The notes: generated by a model not told the origin, from the letters alone. Counted from the first letter of the stretch, positions 1 to 9,498 are shown. The stretch: 64,000 bases of DNA from Pseudomonadota bacterium (GCA_021780935.1 JAJXXT010000160.1:1-64000), one strand, 5' to 3'. A program made the numbers and translations.

Positions 1-176
1 CGGGCGGCATGACGCGGGAGGAGGCCTACGCCGTGCTCGGGCTCGCCCCCGGCGCGGCGGAGCCGGCGATCCGCGAGGCGCACCGGCGGCTGATGCGCGT
101 GGCCCACCCCGACAGCGGCGGCTCCGCCTGGCTCGCGGCGCGCGTCAACCAGGCGCGTGATGTTTTGCTGCCGTAG
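1..176 (+). CDS. J-domain protein, C-terminal part (5' end outside window)
   Basis: The reading frame is open from the left edge to a TAG at 174-176. The last ~55 residues form a short J-domain with the diagnostic His-Pro-Asp tripeptide (context VAHPDSGG) after a basic helix, ending NQARDVLLP. This is the layout of alphaproteobacterial Tim14/DjlA-like proteins, where a J-domain sits at the C-terminus behind an N-terminal membrane segment; that segment would lie outside the window. J-domains stimulate the ATPase of Hsp70 (DnaK). The in-frame ATG at 9 is taken as internal because the frame stays open upstream. The gene ends 88 bases before galU. Confidence 0.75.
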   Translation, partial: GGMTREEAYAVLGLAPGAAEPAIREAHRRLMRVAHPDSGGSAWLAARVNQARDVLLP

Positions 177-264
177 CCGCAATCACGGGTTTTGTGTGCC
201 ATAAGCACCCGCCATAATTCCGCCGGTCAGCCATGCGACCGCCCTGCGCCTTACGGAGAACACC

Positions 265-1149
265 ATGAAACCGCTGCGCAAAGCCGTGCTGCCCGTCGCC
301 GGGCTCGGCACCAGGTTCCTCCCCGCGACCAAGGCCATGGCCAAGGAGATGCTGCCGGTGGTGGACAAGCCACTGATCCAGTACGCGGTGGACGAGGCGC
401 GCGCCGCGGGCATCGACCAGTTCTGCCTCGTGACCGGCCGCGGCAAGACCGCCATCGTCGAGCATTTCGACATCGCCTACGAGCTGGAGGCGACGCTGCG
501 CGCCCGCGGCAAGGAGGACGAGATCGCGAAGCTGCGCGCCTCGCAGCCACCGCCCGGCGCCGTCGTCACGGTGCGCCAGCAGGAGCCGCTGGGCCTCGGC
601 CACGCGATCTGGTGCGCGCGCGCCTTCGTCGGCGACGATCCGTTCGCGATCCTGCTGCCCGACGATCTGGTGCTCTCCGAAACGCCCTGCATGCAGCAAC
701 TCGCCGACGCGCACGCCGAGACCGGCGGCTGCGTCGTGGCGGTCACGGAGGTAGCGCGCGAGCACACCAACCGCTACGGCATCCTCGATATCGGCGGCGA
801 TGACGGGCGCATGGTCGAGGTGCGCGGCCTGGTCGAGAAGCCGAAGCCCGAGGTCGCCCCCTCCAACCTCTCGATCATCGGCCGCTATGTCCTGACCCCC
901 GGGGTGATGCGCCACCTGGCCCGCCAGGAGCGCGGCGCCGGCGGCGAGGTGCAGCTTACCGATGCGATGGCCAGGCTGATCGGCGATGTGCCGTTCCACG
1001 GCCTGCGCTACGAAGGCCGCCGCTTCGACTGCGGCGACAAGATCGGCTTCCTCGAAGCGCAGATCGCCTTCGCGCTCAAGCGGCCGGAGATGGCCGCCGC
1101 CGTGCGCGCCTTCCTGTCCCGTTACACCTCCGAGATGGTTCCCGCATGA
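265..1149 (+). CDS. galU: UTP--glucose-1-phosphate uridylyltransferase
   Basis: GalU makes UDP-glucose from UTP and glucose-1-phosphate in the cytoplasm, for exopolysaccharide, lipopolysaccharide and osmoregulated glucans. The 294-residue protein has the usual family length. The nucleotidyltransferase signature [16 protein letters not shown] lies at residues 13-28, with the conserved VDKPLIQY just after. The start is ATG 265, preceded by ACGGAG. The stop overlaps the start of the next gene (ATGA), so the two are translationally coupled, and the pair supplies hexose-phosphate precursors. Confidence 0.95.
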   Translation: MKPLRKAVLPVAGLGTRFLPATKAMAKEMLPVVDKPLIQYAVDEARAAGIDQFCLVTGRGKTAIVEHFDIAYELEATLRARGKEDEIAKLRASQPPPGAVVTVRQQEPLGLGHAIWCARAFVGDDPFAILLPDDLVLSETPCMQQLADAHAETGGCVVAVTEVAREHTNRYGILDIGGDDGRMVEVRGLVEKPKPEVAPSNLSIIGRYVLTPGVMRHLARQERGAGGEVQLTDAMARLIGDVPFHGLRYEGRRFDCGDKIGFLEAQIAFALKRPEMAAAVRAFLSRYTSEMVPA

Positions 1150-2549
1150 GCTTCCGCCACGAATTCCACCCCTCGGTTCTGCGCGAATACGATATCCGCG
1201 GCATCATCGGCGCCACTCTCGGCGAGCACGATGCCGAGGCGATCGGCCGCTGCTTCGCTAGCCTCGTGCGCCGCGCCGGCGGGCGCGAGGTGGTGGTTGG
1301 CTATGACGGGCGGCTGTCCTCGCCGGCGCTGGAGGCGGCCCTGGTCGCGGGGATCGCCGCCGCCGGCGTGAACGTCGCGCGCATCGGCTGTGGCCCGACG
1401 CCGATGCTCTACTACGCCGGCACGGTGCGCGAGGCCGCCGGCGCGATCCAGATCACCGGCAGCCATAACCCGCCCGATTATAACGGCTTCAAAATGGTGC
1501 TCGGCGGCAGGCCTTTCTTCGGCGCGCGCATCCGCGAGATCGCCACCATGGCCGCCGCCGGCGACGTCGAGACCGGGCACGGCGAGGTCGCTGCGGTCGA
1601 TGTCCGCGCGGAGTACGTGGCACGGCTGGCGCGCGACTGGGACGGCACGCGCGGGTTGCGGGTGGTCTGGGACAACGGCAATGGTGCGGCGGGCGACGTG
1701 CTGCGTGACCTGGTCACGAAGCTGCCCGGCGAGCACCGCATCCTGTTCCCCGAGATCGACGGTCGCTTCCCCAACCATCATCCGGACCCGACGGTGCCGG
1801 CGAATCTGGCGGCGGTGATCGCCGCGGTGCGCGCCGAGGGCGCCGATCTCGCCATCGCCTTCGATGGCGACGCGGACCGCATCGGCGTCGTCGATGGCGA
1901 GGGCCACATGCTGTTCGGCGACCAGCTTCTCGTGGTGCTGGCGCGCGACGTGCTGCGCTCGCGGCCGGGTGCGCCGATTATCGCCGACGTGAAGGCGAGC
2001 CAAGTGTTGTTCGACGAGGTGGCGAAGGCCGGCGGCGCACCCCTGATGTGGAAGACCGGCCACAGCCTGATCAAGGCGAAGATGGCCGAGACCGGCTGCC
2101 CGCTCGCGGGCGAGATGTCGGGCCACGTGTTCTTCGCCGACAAATGGTATGGCTTCGACGACGCGCTCTACGCCGCGGTGCGCCTGCTCGGCATCCTGTC
2201 GCGCGGGACGCAGAGCCTCGCCGCGATCCGCCAGGCGCTGCCGCTGGTGCTGAACACGCCGGAGCTTCGTTTCGATTGCGACGAGACACGGAAATTCGAG
2301 GTGGTGGCTGAGGTCGCCGCACGGCTCCGCCAGGCCGGCACGAAGCTCGTCGATATCGACGGCGTGCGCGTGCTCACCGATGATGGCTGGTGGCTGCTGC
2401 GAGCCTCGAACACCCAGGCGGTGCTGGTCGCGCGCGCGGAGGCGCGTGATGCCGCCGGGCTCGATCGGCTGAAGGCCGCACTTGCGGCACAACTCGTCGC
2501 CTCCGGCCTGCCGGTGCCGGATTTCGACGCACCCGCCGCCGGCCACTGA
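1146..2549 (+). CDS. Phosphomannomutase/phosphoglucomutase
   Basis: A 467-residue member of the alpha-D-phosphohexomutase family. It interconverts mannose-6-P/mannose-1-P and probably glucose-6-P/glucose-1-P, feeding GalU and GDP-mannose synthesis. Visible signatures are the phosphoserine loop ITGSHNPP (Ser106), the metal-binding loop DGDADRIG (Asp240, 242, 244) and the sugar-binding loop GEMSGH (322-327), in family order. It overlaps galU by four bases. It matches the AlgC/PgmG-type dual-specificity enzymes more than the GlmM type, because the sugar loop is GEMSGH; the substrate preference is inferred. Confidence 0.92.
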   Translation: MSFRHEFHPSVLREYDIRGIIGATLGEHDAEAIGRCFASLVRRAGGREVVVGYDGRLSSPALEAALVAGIAAAGVNVARIGCGPTPMLYYAGTVREAAGAIQITGSHNPPDYNGFKMVLGGRPFFGARIREIATMAAAGDVETGHGEVAAVDVRAEYVARLARDWDGTRGLRVVWDNGNGAAGDVLRDLVTKLPGEHRILFPEIDGRFPNHHPDPTVPANLAAVIAAVRAEGADLAIAFDGDADRIGVVDGEGHMLFGDQLLVVLARDVLRSRPGAPIIADVKASQVLFDEVAKAGGAPLMWKTGHSLIKAKMAETGCPLAGEMSGHVFFADKWYGFDDALYAAVRLLGILSRGTQSLAAIRQALPLVLNTPELRFDCDETRKFEVVAEVAARLRQAGTKLVDIDGVRVLTDDGWWLLRASNTQAVLVARAEARDAAGLDRLKAALAAQLVASGLPVPDFDAPAAGH

Positions 2550-2555
2550 GGCGTC

Positions 2556-2571
2556 GCCGCGGCGCCGCGGC
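2556..2571. terminator. 16-bp perfect GC palindrome between convergent genes
   Basis: GCCGCGGCGCCGCGGC is its own reverse complement and occupies most of the 28-base gap between the convergent phosphohexomutase and CLC genes. It can form a hairpin in transcripts from either side. No T-run follows, so a role as a bidirectional termination or mRNA 3'-end structure is inferred only. Confidence 0.4.
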
Positions 2572-2577
2572 CTGGGG

Positions 2578-3987
2578 TCACGCGGTGTCGGCGTCCCGCA
2601 CCCTGAATCGTTGCGCGATCTGCTCGTCGGTCAGCCGCGCGTCATAGATCGAGCGTGGCTCCATGGTGCGCGAGACCAGGGTTGCCATCACCACCGCGAG
2701 GAGCACGGGCACGACGAAGGAGCGGTCGCGTCCCGTCAGTTCCATGATCAGAACGACCGCTGAAATCGGTCCCTGCGTGGTCGCGGCGAGCACGGCCGCG
2801 GCACCCACCAGCGCGAACAGCCCCGGCGGCGTGCCCGGCCAGATCAGCGCCCACGCATCGCCGAGCACGCCGCCGAGCAGGGCGCCGAGGGCGAGCGAGG
2901 GGGTGAACAGTCCGCCCGGTGCGCCGCTGCCGAGGCACAGCACGGTGGCGAGCGGCTTGAGCAGCAGCAGCGCCAGCAGCAGCAGCGGCGCGAGCTGGCC
3001 GACCATCGCCGCCTGCGCGATGTCCTTGCCGTTGCCCAGCAGCAGCGGAAACCGGATCGACACCACGCCCAGCAGGCCGAGCACCACCGCGGGCGCGACG
3101 AACCGCAACCATCCCGAGGGCTTATGGCGATCGGCCCAGGTGATCGCCCGCACATAGGCGACGGCCACCACGCCCGCGATCGGCCCCGCCAGCAGCGCCC
3201 AGGTCACGATCGAAACCGAACTCATATAGGCCGGGATGACGTAGGTCGGTGCGTCCGGCAGCGCGATCCAGGCGACGGCGGTGGCGATCAGCGAGGTCAG
3301 CAGGGCTGGCAGCACCAGGCGCAGCGCCAGCTTGCCGCGCAGCACCTCGAGGGCGAACAGGGCGCCGCCCAGCGGCACGCCATAGGCCGCGGCCATGCCC
3401 GCGCCGGCGCCGCACGCAACGAGCAGTCGCCGCTGCTCATCGGAAAGCCGGTGCCGGTCGGAAAGAACGTTCGCGACGACCGCGCCGACCTGCTTGGGTG
3501 CGCCTTCGCGGCCGAGCGACGCACCCATGGCGACGATCACCACTGACAGCACGGCACTGCCGACGGTGCGCAGGGCGGGCATTCGGCCGGCATAGAACCA
3601 GATCGCCTCCGTCGTTTCGATGCCGTTACCGCTGGACAGCCGCACGAGCAGCAGCTGGCCGAGCCCCGTCAGCCCACCCGCCGCCAGCAGCACCCAGACG
3701 TGCCGCCATGGCGAGGCCTGTGCGGCAGCCTCGGCCAGTGTCAGCCCGGCGCCCGGCCAGATGGCGTGCTGGATCAGCCAGAGCAGGCGTGTCAGCGCCG
3801 CCGCCCCCATGCCCGTGCCGACGCCGGTGAGGATGATGGCAATCCAGAACCCCAGGGCGCCGGGCTGCGTCAGCACCGCCGGAACCCCCAGCGGGTGCCG
3901 CTCGAAGCCATGCTCGCCTCCCGCAACCGCGGCGTCGGGCGACGGCGGGTCGGCGCTTATGGCAAACGGCCGAGGCTTGCCGGACAA
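2578..3987 (-). CDS. CLC family chloride channel / H+-Cl- antiporter
   Basis: A 469-residue, many-times membrane-spanning protein of the CLC family. The conserved GREG motif with the gating glutamate is at residues 159-162 (GREGAPKQ, Ala in place of the usual Pro). The filter-forming stretch is GSGAPGGLFTPSLALGA, and a C-terminal STIY-like segment is present. The first selectivity motif, normally GSGIP, reads SSGNGIET, so this is a divergent CLC subgroup whose ion selectivity cannot be told from sequence. The apparent start is a TTG at 3987 because a stop lies 18 bases upstream; an internal GTG is possible. It is convergent with the gene to its left. Confidence 0.85.
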   Translation of the reverse strand: MSGKPRPFAISADPPSPDAAVAGGEHGFERHPLGVPAVLTQPGALGFWIAIILTGVGTGMGAAALTRLLWLIQHAIWPGAGLTLAEAAAQASPWRHVWVLLAAGGLTGLGQLLLVRLSSGNGIETTEAIWFYAGRMPALRTVGSAVLSVVIVAMGASLGREGAPKQVGAVVANVLSDRHRLSDEQRRLLVACGAGAGMAAAYGVPLGGALFALEVLRGKLALRLVLPALLTSLIATAVAWIALPDAPTYVIPAYMSSVSIVTWALLAGPIAGVVAVAYVRAITWADRHKPSGWLRFVAPAVVLGLLGVVSIRFPLLLGNGKDIAQAAMVGQLAPLLLLALLLLKPLATVLCLGSGAPGGLFTPSLALGALLGGVLGDAWALIWPGTPPGLFALVGAAAVLAATTQGPISAVVLIMELTGRDRSFVVPVLLAVVMATLVSRTMEPRSIYDARLTDEQIAQRFRVRDADTA

Positions 3988-4076
3988 GGGACTAATGCGA
4001 CATCACGTCAGAGGGTGATGACTAATCTGGCAACCATGGCCGCCCAGGCGATGGAATAGAGCATGACTCTTCCTGA

Positions 4077-4104
4077 GCTTAGTTTAGACAATCATCGTCT
4101 AAGC
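4077..4104. repeat. Inverted repeat between bchJ and the CLC gene
   Basis: TTAGAC (4084-4089) and GTCTAA (4097-4102) are perfect inverted arms around seven bases. An overlapping alternative pairs GCTTAG (4077-4082) with CTAAGC (4099-4104). It is the AT-richest part of the 222-base gap that follows bchJ and precedes the CLC gene. It could be a weak 3' hairpin for bchJ or an operator. There is no T-run. Confidence 0.35.
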
Positions 4105-4209
4105 CATCGGCTGTTGCAGCGCCAGTCAGCGAGGGGCCGCAATTCGGTGCCAGTTGCCGCGCCAGAGGCGCTCGCCGGCATGATCCTGGCTCGCGCGAAC
4201 GCCCAAGTA

Positions 4210-4815
4210 TCAGCGCGCGTCGAATGTTACCTCGAAGCGGCATTCGGCGTCGCCCTGGGCGATACACGAGATCTCGTGCACGTGGGCGGCAGGCGAGACG
4301 ACGGCCTGGAACAGCGTCTCGAACACCGCCTCGTGCCAGGCACAGACCGGCGCATCGCCAGGCTGTCCGGGTGCCGGCGCGCAGAGCGGATTACCGACGA
4401 TGATCAGCGCCGGGCGCGAGCCGCCGGTGGCGCCGAACCTGCCCTTGGCGCCGAACGTCCAGGCGTTGCGGCGCAGCATCGTGAGCAGCACGCGCGTGGC
4501 AAGCCACCTCGGCAGGCGCGCCAGCAGCCAGCGCGCGGGGGTGGGGATGCGCTGGGCCAGCAGATAGGTGGCGGTGCGCCTGCCGGCATCGGCGAGCACT
4601 GCGGCAGCACTCGTGGGGCCGAGCGTGTCGCGCACCGCGCGGTGAAGGCGCGCCACTTCCGCGGCTGGAAGCATGGAGGTCGGAGGAGCGGCCAGCCAGG
4701 CACTGCGACCAATGCTGCGGAACAGCCCTTGCGTTACCGTCTCGCCGCCCTGTGCGCGCAGCGCCTCGGCAAGGCGCGTGACCGCGTTGGGGCCGACGAG
4801 AGCGGCATCAGACAT
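4210..4815 (-). CDS. bchJ: BchJ, V4R-domain protein of bacteriochlorophyll synthesis
   Basis: A 201-residue V4R (4-vinyl reductase type) domain protein. It was originally named 4-vinyl protochlorophyllide reductase, but the reductases are now known to be BciA/BciB, and BchJ is thought to carry or channel the substrate. The family look is clear: an N-terminal GPNAV segment, the [12 protein letters not shown] helix, and the C-terminal part with Cys residues and an [15 protein letters not shown] ending. It overlaps bchE by eight bases downstream of it, as in the bchEJ operons of purple bacteria, so it is read from the bchE promoter. Confidence 0.85.
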   Translation of the reverse strand: MSDAALVGPNAVTRLAEALRAQGGETVTQGLFRSIGRSAWLAAPPTSMLPAAEVARLHRAVRDTLGPTSAAAVLADAGRRTATYLLAQRIPTPARWLLARLPRWLATRVLLTMLRRNAWTFGAKGRFGATGGSRPALIIVGNPLCAPAPGQPGDAPVCAWHEAVFETLFQAVVSPAAHVHEISCIAQGDAECRFEVTFDAR

Positions 4816-6406
4816 CGCCCGCTTCGCTTGGCGCGGGTATGTCGCTGGCGCCCACAGCCCTGACTTTGCGGGTACGATCGGCGGCGGCCTGCCAGTCGTC
4901 GAGCTGGGCCGAGGCCATGGTGCGGGTGCGGTCGAAATGGAAATCGACGTTTTTCTTTGATTGTGGTCCCCAGTAGCCGACCTTGCCGAGGTCGTAAAAT
5001 TTCCGTTGCACTCCTGATTTGAGGAACGCCTTGAGGCAGCCGAGCAGGTAGCGGCGACGCTTGCCGCTCCCGGCCCAGGGATAGGAGAACAATGCCTTGC
5101 GTATATAGAAACGCCGATAATTATTCATCACCCGGTCGAGCAGTTCGGCGCGGTCCATAGCATCGGGACGAATGATCGGCGTCACGAAATTGTATTTCTC
5201 AAAGTCGAAGATCTCGACCTTGTCGGACAGTTCTCGAAACAGATTGGTGAATGGCCAGGGCGTGTACATGGACCAGTTGGCGAGATCCGGTGCCCAGTCT
5301 CGCGCCATCTGATAAGTCTCCTCCAGTGTCTCGGCGGTCTCGTTCTCGAGGCCGACGATGAACTGCGCTTCGACGACGATACCCGCGGCGCGCAACAGCT
5401 CGATCGCGCGACGGTTATCCGCGATTGTTGTTTTTTTATTGAAACGATTAAGCTTCATCTGCGCCGCCGCTTCCGTGCCGAGCGAAACATGTAGCAGCCC
5501 AGCTTTGCGGTAGAAGGGCAGCAGCTCGGCATCACGCAGGATGTCGGTCACCCGCGTGTTGATGCCCCATTGCACGTGCTCCGGCAGACCGCGAGCGATC
5601 AGTTCCTCGCAGAAGCGGATGAACTTCTTGCGGTTGATGGTGGGTTCTTCGTCGGCGAGGATAAAGAACTGCACATCGTGTTCCCTGTAGAGACGCTCGA
5701 TTTCGTCAGCGACCTTGACCGGGTCGCGCACGCGGTAGTCACGCCAGAATTTCCACTGCGAGCAGAAGGAACACGTAAACGGGCAGCCGCGCGCCATGCT
5801 GGGGATCGCGACGCGGCAGTTGAGCGGGATGTAGATGTATTGTTTCCAGTCGAGGATGCCCCAGTCGGGGCTGATCGCATCCAGATTCTTGACTGTGCTA
5901 GCGGCCTTGGTGGCAACAATCCGACCCCCCGAAACCTCGCTGTCGGTAAAGGCGAGCCCTGCGATCGCTGAGCGTGCGGCGGGCCACTGCCCACCATCCA
6001 CGGCGCGAACCAGTGCGGCGAAAATTTCCTCGCCCTCGCCGCGGACGATGACGTCGATCCATGGCGCCTCGGTCAGTACTTGCTGGTACATGAAGGTGGC
6101 GTGGATGCCGCCAAGCACGGTGACGGTATCAGGGTGCAGTTCCTTGGTGATCTGCAGCGTGCGTTCCGCGGCGTAGATCGAGGGGGTGATGGCCGTGGTG
6201 CCAACAATATCGGGCTTCTCGGCTGCGATAATCCCGCGCAGATCGTCGTCGGAAATGTTGTTGGTCATCGCGTCGATGAAGCGCAGATCCCCATAGCCCG
6301 CCTCGCGCAGCGACCCTGCGAGATAGGCGGCCCAGGCGGGAGGCCAGTTGCCCGCGATCTCGGCGCCACCGGAGTGATAATTCGGATGAATGAGCAAAAC
6401 GCGCAT
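4808..6406 (-). CDS. bchE: Mg-protoporphyrin IX monomethyl ester oxidative cyclase, anaerobic
   Basis: BchE forms the isocyclic ring E of bacteriochlorophyll without oxygen, using radical SAM chemistry, cobalamin and water. The 532-residue protein has an N-terminal B12-binding domain (about 1-140, starting [20 protein letters not shown]) and a radical SAM domain with Cys208-x3-Cys212-x2-Cys215 for the 4Fe-4S cluster. The C-terminal region with [18 protein letters not shown] is typical of BchE. It shows this organism can make bacteriochlorophyll at low oxygen. AAGGG lies eight bases before the ATG. The upstream FNR and PpsR-type boxes fit oxygen- and redox-controlled expression. No other photosynthesis gene besides bchJ is adjacent. 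Confidence 0.96.
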   Translation of the reverse strand: MRVLLIHPNYHSGGAEIAGNWPPAWAAYLAGSLREAGYGDLRFIDAMTNNISDDDLRGIIAAEKPDIVGTTAITPSIYAAERTLQITKELHPDTVTVLGGIHATFMYQQVLTEAPWIDVIVRGEGEEIFAALVRAVDGGQWPAARSAIAGLAFTDSEVSGGRIVATKAASTVKNLDAISPDWGILDWKQYIYIPLNCRVAIPSMARGCPFTCSFCSQWKFWRDYRVRDPVKVADEIERLYREHDVQFFILADEEPTINRKKFIRFCEELIARGLPEHVQWGINTRVTDILRDAELLPFYRKAGLLHVSLGTEAAAQMKLNRFNKKTTIADNRRAIELLRAAGIVVEAQFIVGLENETAETLEETYQMARDWAPDLANWSMYTPWPFTNLFRELSDKVEIFDFEKYNFVTPIIRPDAMDRAELLDRVMNNYRRFYIRKALFSYPWAGSGKRRRYLLGCLKAFLKSGVQRKFYDLGKVGYWGPQSKKNVDFHFDRTRTMASAQLDDWQAAADRTRKVRAVGASDIPAPSEAGDV

Positions 6407-6425
6407 GCCGGAAACCCTTGCCGTA

Positions 6426-6443
6426 TGTCAATTTAGATTGACA
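6426..6443. promoter_or_regulatory. PpsR/CrtJ-type palindrome (TGT-N12-ACA) in bchE promoter
   Basis: TGTCAATTTAGATTGACA is an almost perfect 18-bp palindrome. It matches the TGT-N12-ACA consensus bound by the aerobic repressor PpsR/CrtJ of photosynthesis genes. It lies 20-37 bases upstream of the bchE ATG, where the -10 region would be if the neighbouring FNR-type box acts at about -41. Binding would block the promoter when oxygen is present. The match is seen; the regulator is inferred from the family. Confidence 0.8.
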
Positions 6444-6462
6444 GTTTTGCGGCTTGGATTCC

Positions 6463-6476
6463 TTGACTTAGATCAA
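6463..6476. promoter_or_regulatory. FNR/FnrL-type box upstream of bchE
   Basis: TTGACTTAGATCAA fits the FNR-family half-site pattern TTGAT-N4-ATCAA with one mismatch. Its centre is about 63 bases upstream of the bchE start codon and 35 bases from the centre of the PpsR-type palindrome. That spacing places it at about -41 of a promoter whose -10 lies in the palindrome, the class II activator position. It probably gives activation at low oxygen. The divergent-side Atm1 gene ends at 6504, so bchE is the only possible target. Confidence 0.75.
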
Positions 6477-6503
6477 GCCGGTCGGGATTTCGCGCTCCTT
6501 GGC

Positions 6504-8384
6504 TCAGGCCTGGAGCGTCGCATCCTCCGCCTGGAGCGCCCACATGCGTGCGTAAAGGCCTGATTCAGCGAGTAATTGCGCATGCGTGCCGCGCTCGGCG
6601 ACGCGCCCGGCCTCCAGCACCACGATCTCGTCGGCATCGGTGATGGTGGAGAGGCGGTGGGCGATGGTGATGGTGGTGCGATCGCGCGCGATAGCGCTCA
6701 GGGCTGACTGGATGTCGGCTTCGGTCCGGGTGTCGAGCGCGCTGGTCGCCTCGTCGAGGATCAGCAGCGCCGGGTTCTTCAGCATGGCGCGTGCGATCGC
6801 CACACGCTGCTTCTCGCCGCCCGAGAGTTTCAGCCCGCGCTCGCCGACGCGGGTCGCGTAGCCATCCGGCAGCTTCATCACGAAATCATGCACCTGCGCG
6901 AGGCGTGCCGCGTGCTCGATCTCGTCGTCGCTCGCACCGGGGCGGCCATAGGCGATGTTGTAGCGGATCGTATCGTTGAACAGCACCGTGTCCTGCGGCA
7001 CCACGGCAATGGCGGCGCGCAGGCTTGCCTGCGAGAGGTCGCGCAGATCCTGCCCGTCGAAGGTGATTCGCCCGCCGGTCACGTCGTAGAAGCGGAACAG
7101 CAGGCGCGCGATGGTGGATTTGCCGGCACCGGTCGGTCCCACGATCGCCAGGCTGCGGCCGGACGGCACGCTGAAGGACACGCCGCGCAGGATCGGCTGG
7201 TCCGGGCGATAGCCGAAGCGCACATCCTCGAACACGACGGCGCCGCGCGGCTCGCGCAGTTCAGCGGCCGCTTGCTTGTCCGCCACATCCGGCGCCACCG
7301 CCATCAGCGCGAACATCTGCTCCATGTCCACCACGCCCTGCTTGATCTCGCGATAGACGAAGCCGAGGAAGTTGAGCGGCTGGTAGAGCTGCATCAGATA
7401 GGTGTTCACCAGCACGAACTTGCCCACCGTCATGATGCCGCCATGCACCCCCTCGGCGGCGAGCAGCATCACGCCTGCGAGACCCGTCGCCGTAATCAGC
7501 GCCTGGCCGAGATTGAGCATGTTGAGCGTGACCTGGTTCTTCACCGCGGCCCGCTCGTAGCTCGCGAGCGAGGCGTCGAAGCGCGCGGCCTCGTGGCCTT
7601 CGTTGCCGAAATATTTGACGGTCTCGAAGTTGAGCATCGAATCGACGGCGCGCGTCTGCGCCTCGGTGTCCGAGGTGTTCATGCGCCGTCGCACCCTGAC
7701 CCGCAGCTCCGAGAAGGCGACGGTGAAGGCGAGGTAGGCCGCGACCACGGCAAACGTGGCGAGGGCGAAGCGCCAGTTGAAGAGGCGCCAGAGGATCACC
7801 GTCACCATCACCACCTCAAGCAGGGTGGGGATGATGTTGAAGACGGCGAGCCGCAGAACCAGGGTGATGCCCTGTGTGCCGCGCTCGATGGCGCGCGCGA
7901 GGCCGCCGGTCTGCCGGTCGAGATGGAAGCGCAGCGACAGCCCGTGCAGGTGGCGGAAGCTGCGCAGGGCCACGCGCCGGACGGCGCGCTGCTGCACCGC
8001 GGCGAAGACCGCGTCGCGCAACTCGCCAAAGCCCGAGGCGGCGATGCGCAGCACGCCATAGGCGAGGATGACCGCGACCGGCACGATCACCGGCCCCGTC
8101 CTCGGGGCCAGCGCATCGACCGCGTTGGCGTAGACGATGGGCACATAGACCGCGGCGACCTTGCCCGCCGCGAGGAAGACGAAGGCAAGCACCACGCGAG
8201 CCTTTGCGCCGGGTTCACCCTTGGGCCAGAGATAGGGGAGCAGCGATCGCAGCGTGGCGAGGCCGGAACGACCGGGCACGATCGGCGGCGGGGCGGAGGC
8301 GGCGATACTGCGCATCCTCCTCACATGGCATCGGCGCCGCCGGTTGGGTAGGTTCGGCGCATGGAAGAGGGTTTCGCGCGCCAC
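6504..8384 (-). CDS. Atm1/HMT1-type ABC transporter, fused membrane and ATPase domains
   Basis: A half-transporter of up to 626 residues, related to mitochondrial Atm1 and bacterial Atm1-like exporters of glutathione conjugates or metal-thiol complexes. The membrane domain (about 60-350) contains the family stretch NTSDTEAQTRAVDSMLNFET. The ATPase domain has Walker A GPTGAGKST (416-424), signature LSGGEKQ (520-526) and Walker B LLILDEA (540-546). The start is unsure: ATG 8384 would overlap the divergent Nudix gene by 24 bases, while ATG 8315 (residue 24) sits directly behind AGGAGG. The true start may be at either. The substrate is inferred. Confidence 0.88.
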   Translation of the reverse strand: MARETLFHAPNLPNRRRRCHVRRMRSIAASAPPPIVPGRSGLATLRSLLPYLWPKGEPGAKARVVLAFVFLAAGKVAAVYVPIVYANAVDALAPRTGPVIVPVAVILAYGVLRIAASGFGELRDAVFAAVQQRAVRRVALRSFRHLHGLSLRFHLDRQTGGLARAIERGTQGITLVLRLAVFNIIPTLLEVVMVTVILWRLFNWRFALATFAVVAAYLAFTVAFSELRVRVRRRMNTSDTEAQTRAVDSMLNFETVKYFGNEGHEAARFDASLASYERAAVKNQVTLNMLNLGQALITATGLAGVMLLAAEGVHGGIMTVGKFVLVNTYLMQLYQPLNFLGFVYREIKQGVVDMEQMFALMAVAPDVADKQAAAELREPRGAVVFEDVRFGYRPDQPILRGVSFSVPSGRSLAIVGPTGAGKSTIARLLFRFYDVTGGRITFDGQDLRDLSQASLRAAIAVVPQDTVLFNDTIRYNIAYGRPGASDDEIEHAARLAQVHDFVMKLPDGYATRVGERGLKLSGGEKQRVAIARAMLKNPALLILDEATSALDTRTEADIQSALSAIARDRTTITIAHRLSTITDADEIVVLEAGRVAERGTHAQLLAESGLYARMWALQAEDATLQA

Positions 8385-9137
8385 ATACGTGCCTGCAACA
8401 ACACAACCATGCCCGGAATGTGGGTGGAGCTATGGCTCGGGGCGGAGCGCGTGGGCTGGATCCGCCCGCGCATCGCCGAGGTGCTGGCTTCCTCCCTGCC
8501 GGACGCCGTGGCCGCACCGGGCCGCATCACGGTGCGGGAGATTGCTGCGGCTGAACAGGCGCTGGCGGCAGCCAGGCTCGCGCGCTGGCGCGGCGAGGCG
8601 TTCGATGTGCGGGCGCGGATCGGCGGCGACGTGCTGGGCCAGGTGGACCGCGGCATGCTGCCGGTGCTGGGGCTGCTGGCCGAGGGGGTGCATCTCAACG
8701 CCATGGTGCGGCGGGCGGACGGGCTGCATCTGTGGGTGGCGCGGCGGGCGGCGGACAAGGTGCTCGACCCCGGCAAGCTCGACCATCTCGTGGCCGGTGG
8801 CGTGCCGTCCGGCCTCACCCCGTGGGCGTGCCTGGTGAAGGAGGCGGCGGAGGAGGCGGGGCTGGCGGCGCCGCTGCTGCGCGGCGCGGTCGCGGTGGAG
8901 GCGGTGAGCTACACGATGGAGCGGCCGGAGGGGCTGCGGCGCGACCATCTGCATTGTTTCGATATCGAGTTGCCCGAGAGTTTCAAGCCCCGCCCGGTCG
9001 ATGGCGAGGTGGCGGGGTTCGAGCTCTGGCCGATTCAGCGCGTGGTCAACACCGTGCGCGCCACCGACGATTTCAAGTTCAACGTCAACCTGGTGCTGAT
9101 CGGGCTGTTTTGCCGACTCGGCCTCATTGCGGCGTAG
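8361..9137 (+). CDS. Nudix hydrolase with N-terminal DUF4743
   Basis: A 258-residue protein that joins the DUF4743 N-terminal domain (starting EGFARHIRACNN, about 1-115) to a Nudix domain. The Nudix box is partly divergent: KEAAEEAGL at 160-168 keeps the catalytic Glu cluster, but the first Glu of the consensus is Thr. Relatives are annotated as thiamine-pyrophosphokinase-related Nudix proteins that hydrolyse nucleoside diphosphate derivatives; the actual substrate is unknown. The family-typical N-terminus supports ATG 8361. A TAG triplet nine bases upstream of the ATG and no Shine-Dalgarno fit the leaderless pattern seen at other genes here. Confidence 0.82.
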   Translation: MEEGFARHIRACNNTTMPGMWVELWLGAERVGWIRPRIAEVLASSLPDAVAAPGRITVREIAAAEQALAAARLARWRGEAFDVRARIGGDVLGQVDRGMLPVLGLLAEGVHLNAMVRRADGLHLWVARRAADKVLDPGKLDHLVAGGVPSGLTPWACLVKEAAEEAGLAAPLLRGAVAVEAVSYTMERPEGLRRDHLHCFDIELPESFKPRPVDGEVAGFELWPIQRVVNTVRATDDFKFNVNLVLIGLFCRLGLIAA

Positions 9138-9160
9138 CTCGCGGCGGCCCTGCCGGGGAA

Positions 9161-9186
9161 CGGCGGGTCGTGGACCGGTCCCGCCG
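9161..9186. terminator. Hairpin between convergent Nudix and DUF6295 genes
   Basis: CGGCGGG (9161-9167) and CCCGCCG (9180-9186) form a seven-base-pair stem with a 12-base loop. It lies in the 54-base gap between two convergent genes and can serve both transcripts. There is no clear T-run, as is usual in very GC-rich genomes. Confidence 0.45.
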
Positions 9187-9191
9187 CGTTC

Positions 9192-9488
9192 TCAGGCGGC
9201 ACGGGGCAGGCTGGGCCTGCCGCGAATCTCCGCCTCCTCGAACTCCGCGGCACGGATCGCCCGGTCCAGCGCCGCACGCAGCGCCCGCGCGCTGTCCAGC
9301 GTCAGCTCGACGCCGGCGCGCGCCCCCGGATCCAGCGCCGTGTTGATGAAGTCGAGCGTGATCACATCGCCGAGCGGCGCGTGCCTCGCGTGGTCATAGG
9401 CGACGACCGCGCGGTCGAGCGCGAACCACGCATCGCCGCGCTTGGCCATGCCCTCGGCGTCCACGGCTTCGATGATCGAGGTGCACAT
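9192..9488 (-). CDS. DUF6295-type small protein
   Basis: A 98-residue protein starting MCTSIIEAVDAEGMAKRG, which I recognise as the DUF6295 type. Its biochemical role is unknown. It has GDAWFALDRAVVAYDHARHA and a GDVITLDFIN strand, and shows no signal peptide or membrane segment. ATG 9488 is chosen because upstream sequence in the same frame lies inside the neighbouring hydrolase gene. It follows that hydrolase by ten bases on the same strand and is probably co-transcribed with it. Confidence 0.65.
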   Translation of the reverse strand: MCTSIIEAVDAEGMAKRGDAWFALDRAVVAYDHARHAPLGDVITLDFINTALDPGARAGVELTLDSARALRAALDRAIRAAEFEEAEIRGRPSLPRAA

Positions 9489-9498
9489 CGCCCGCCTC

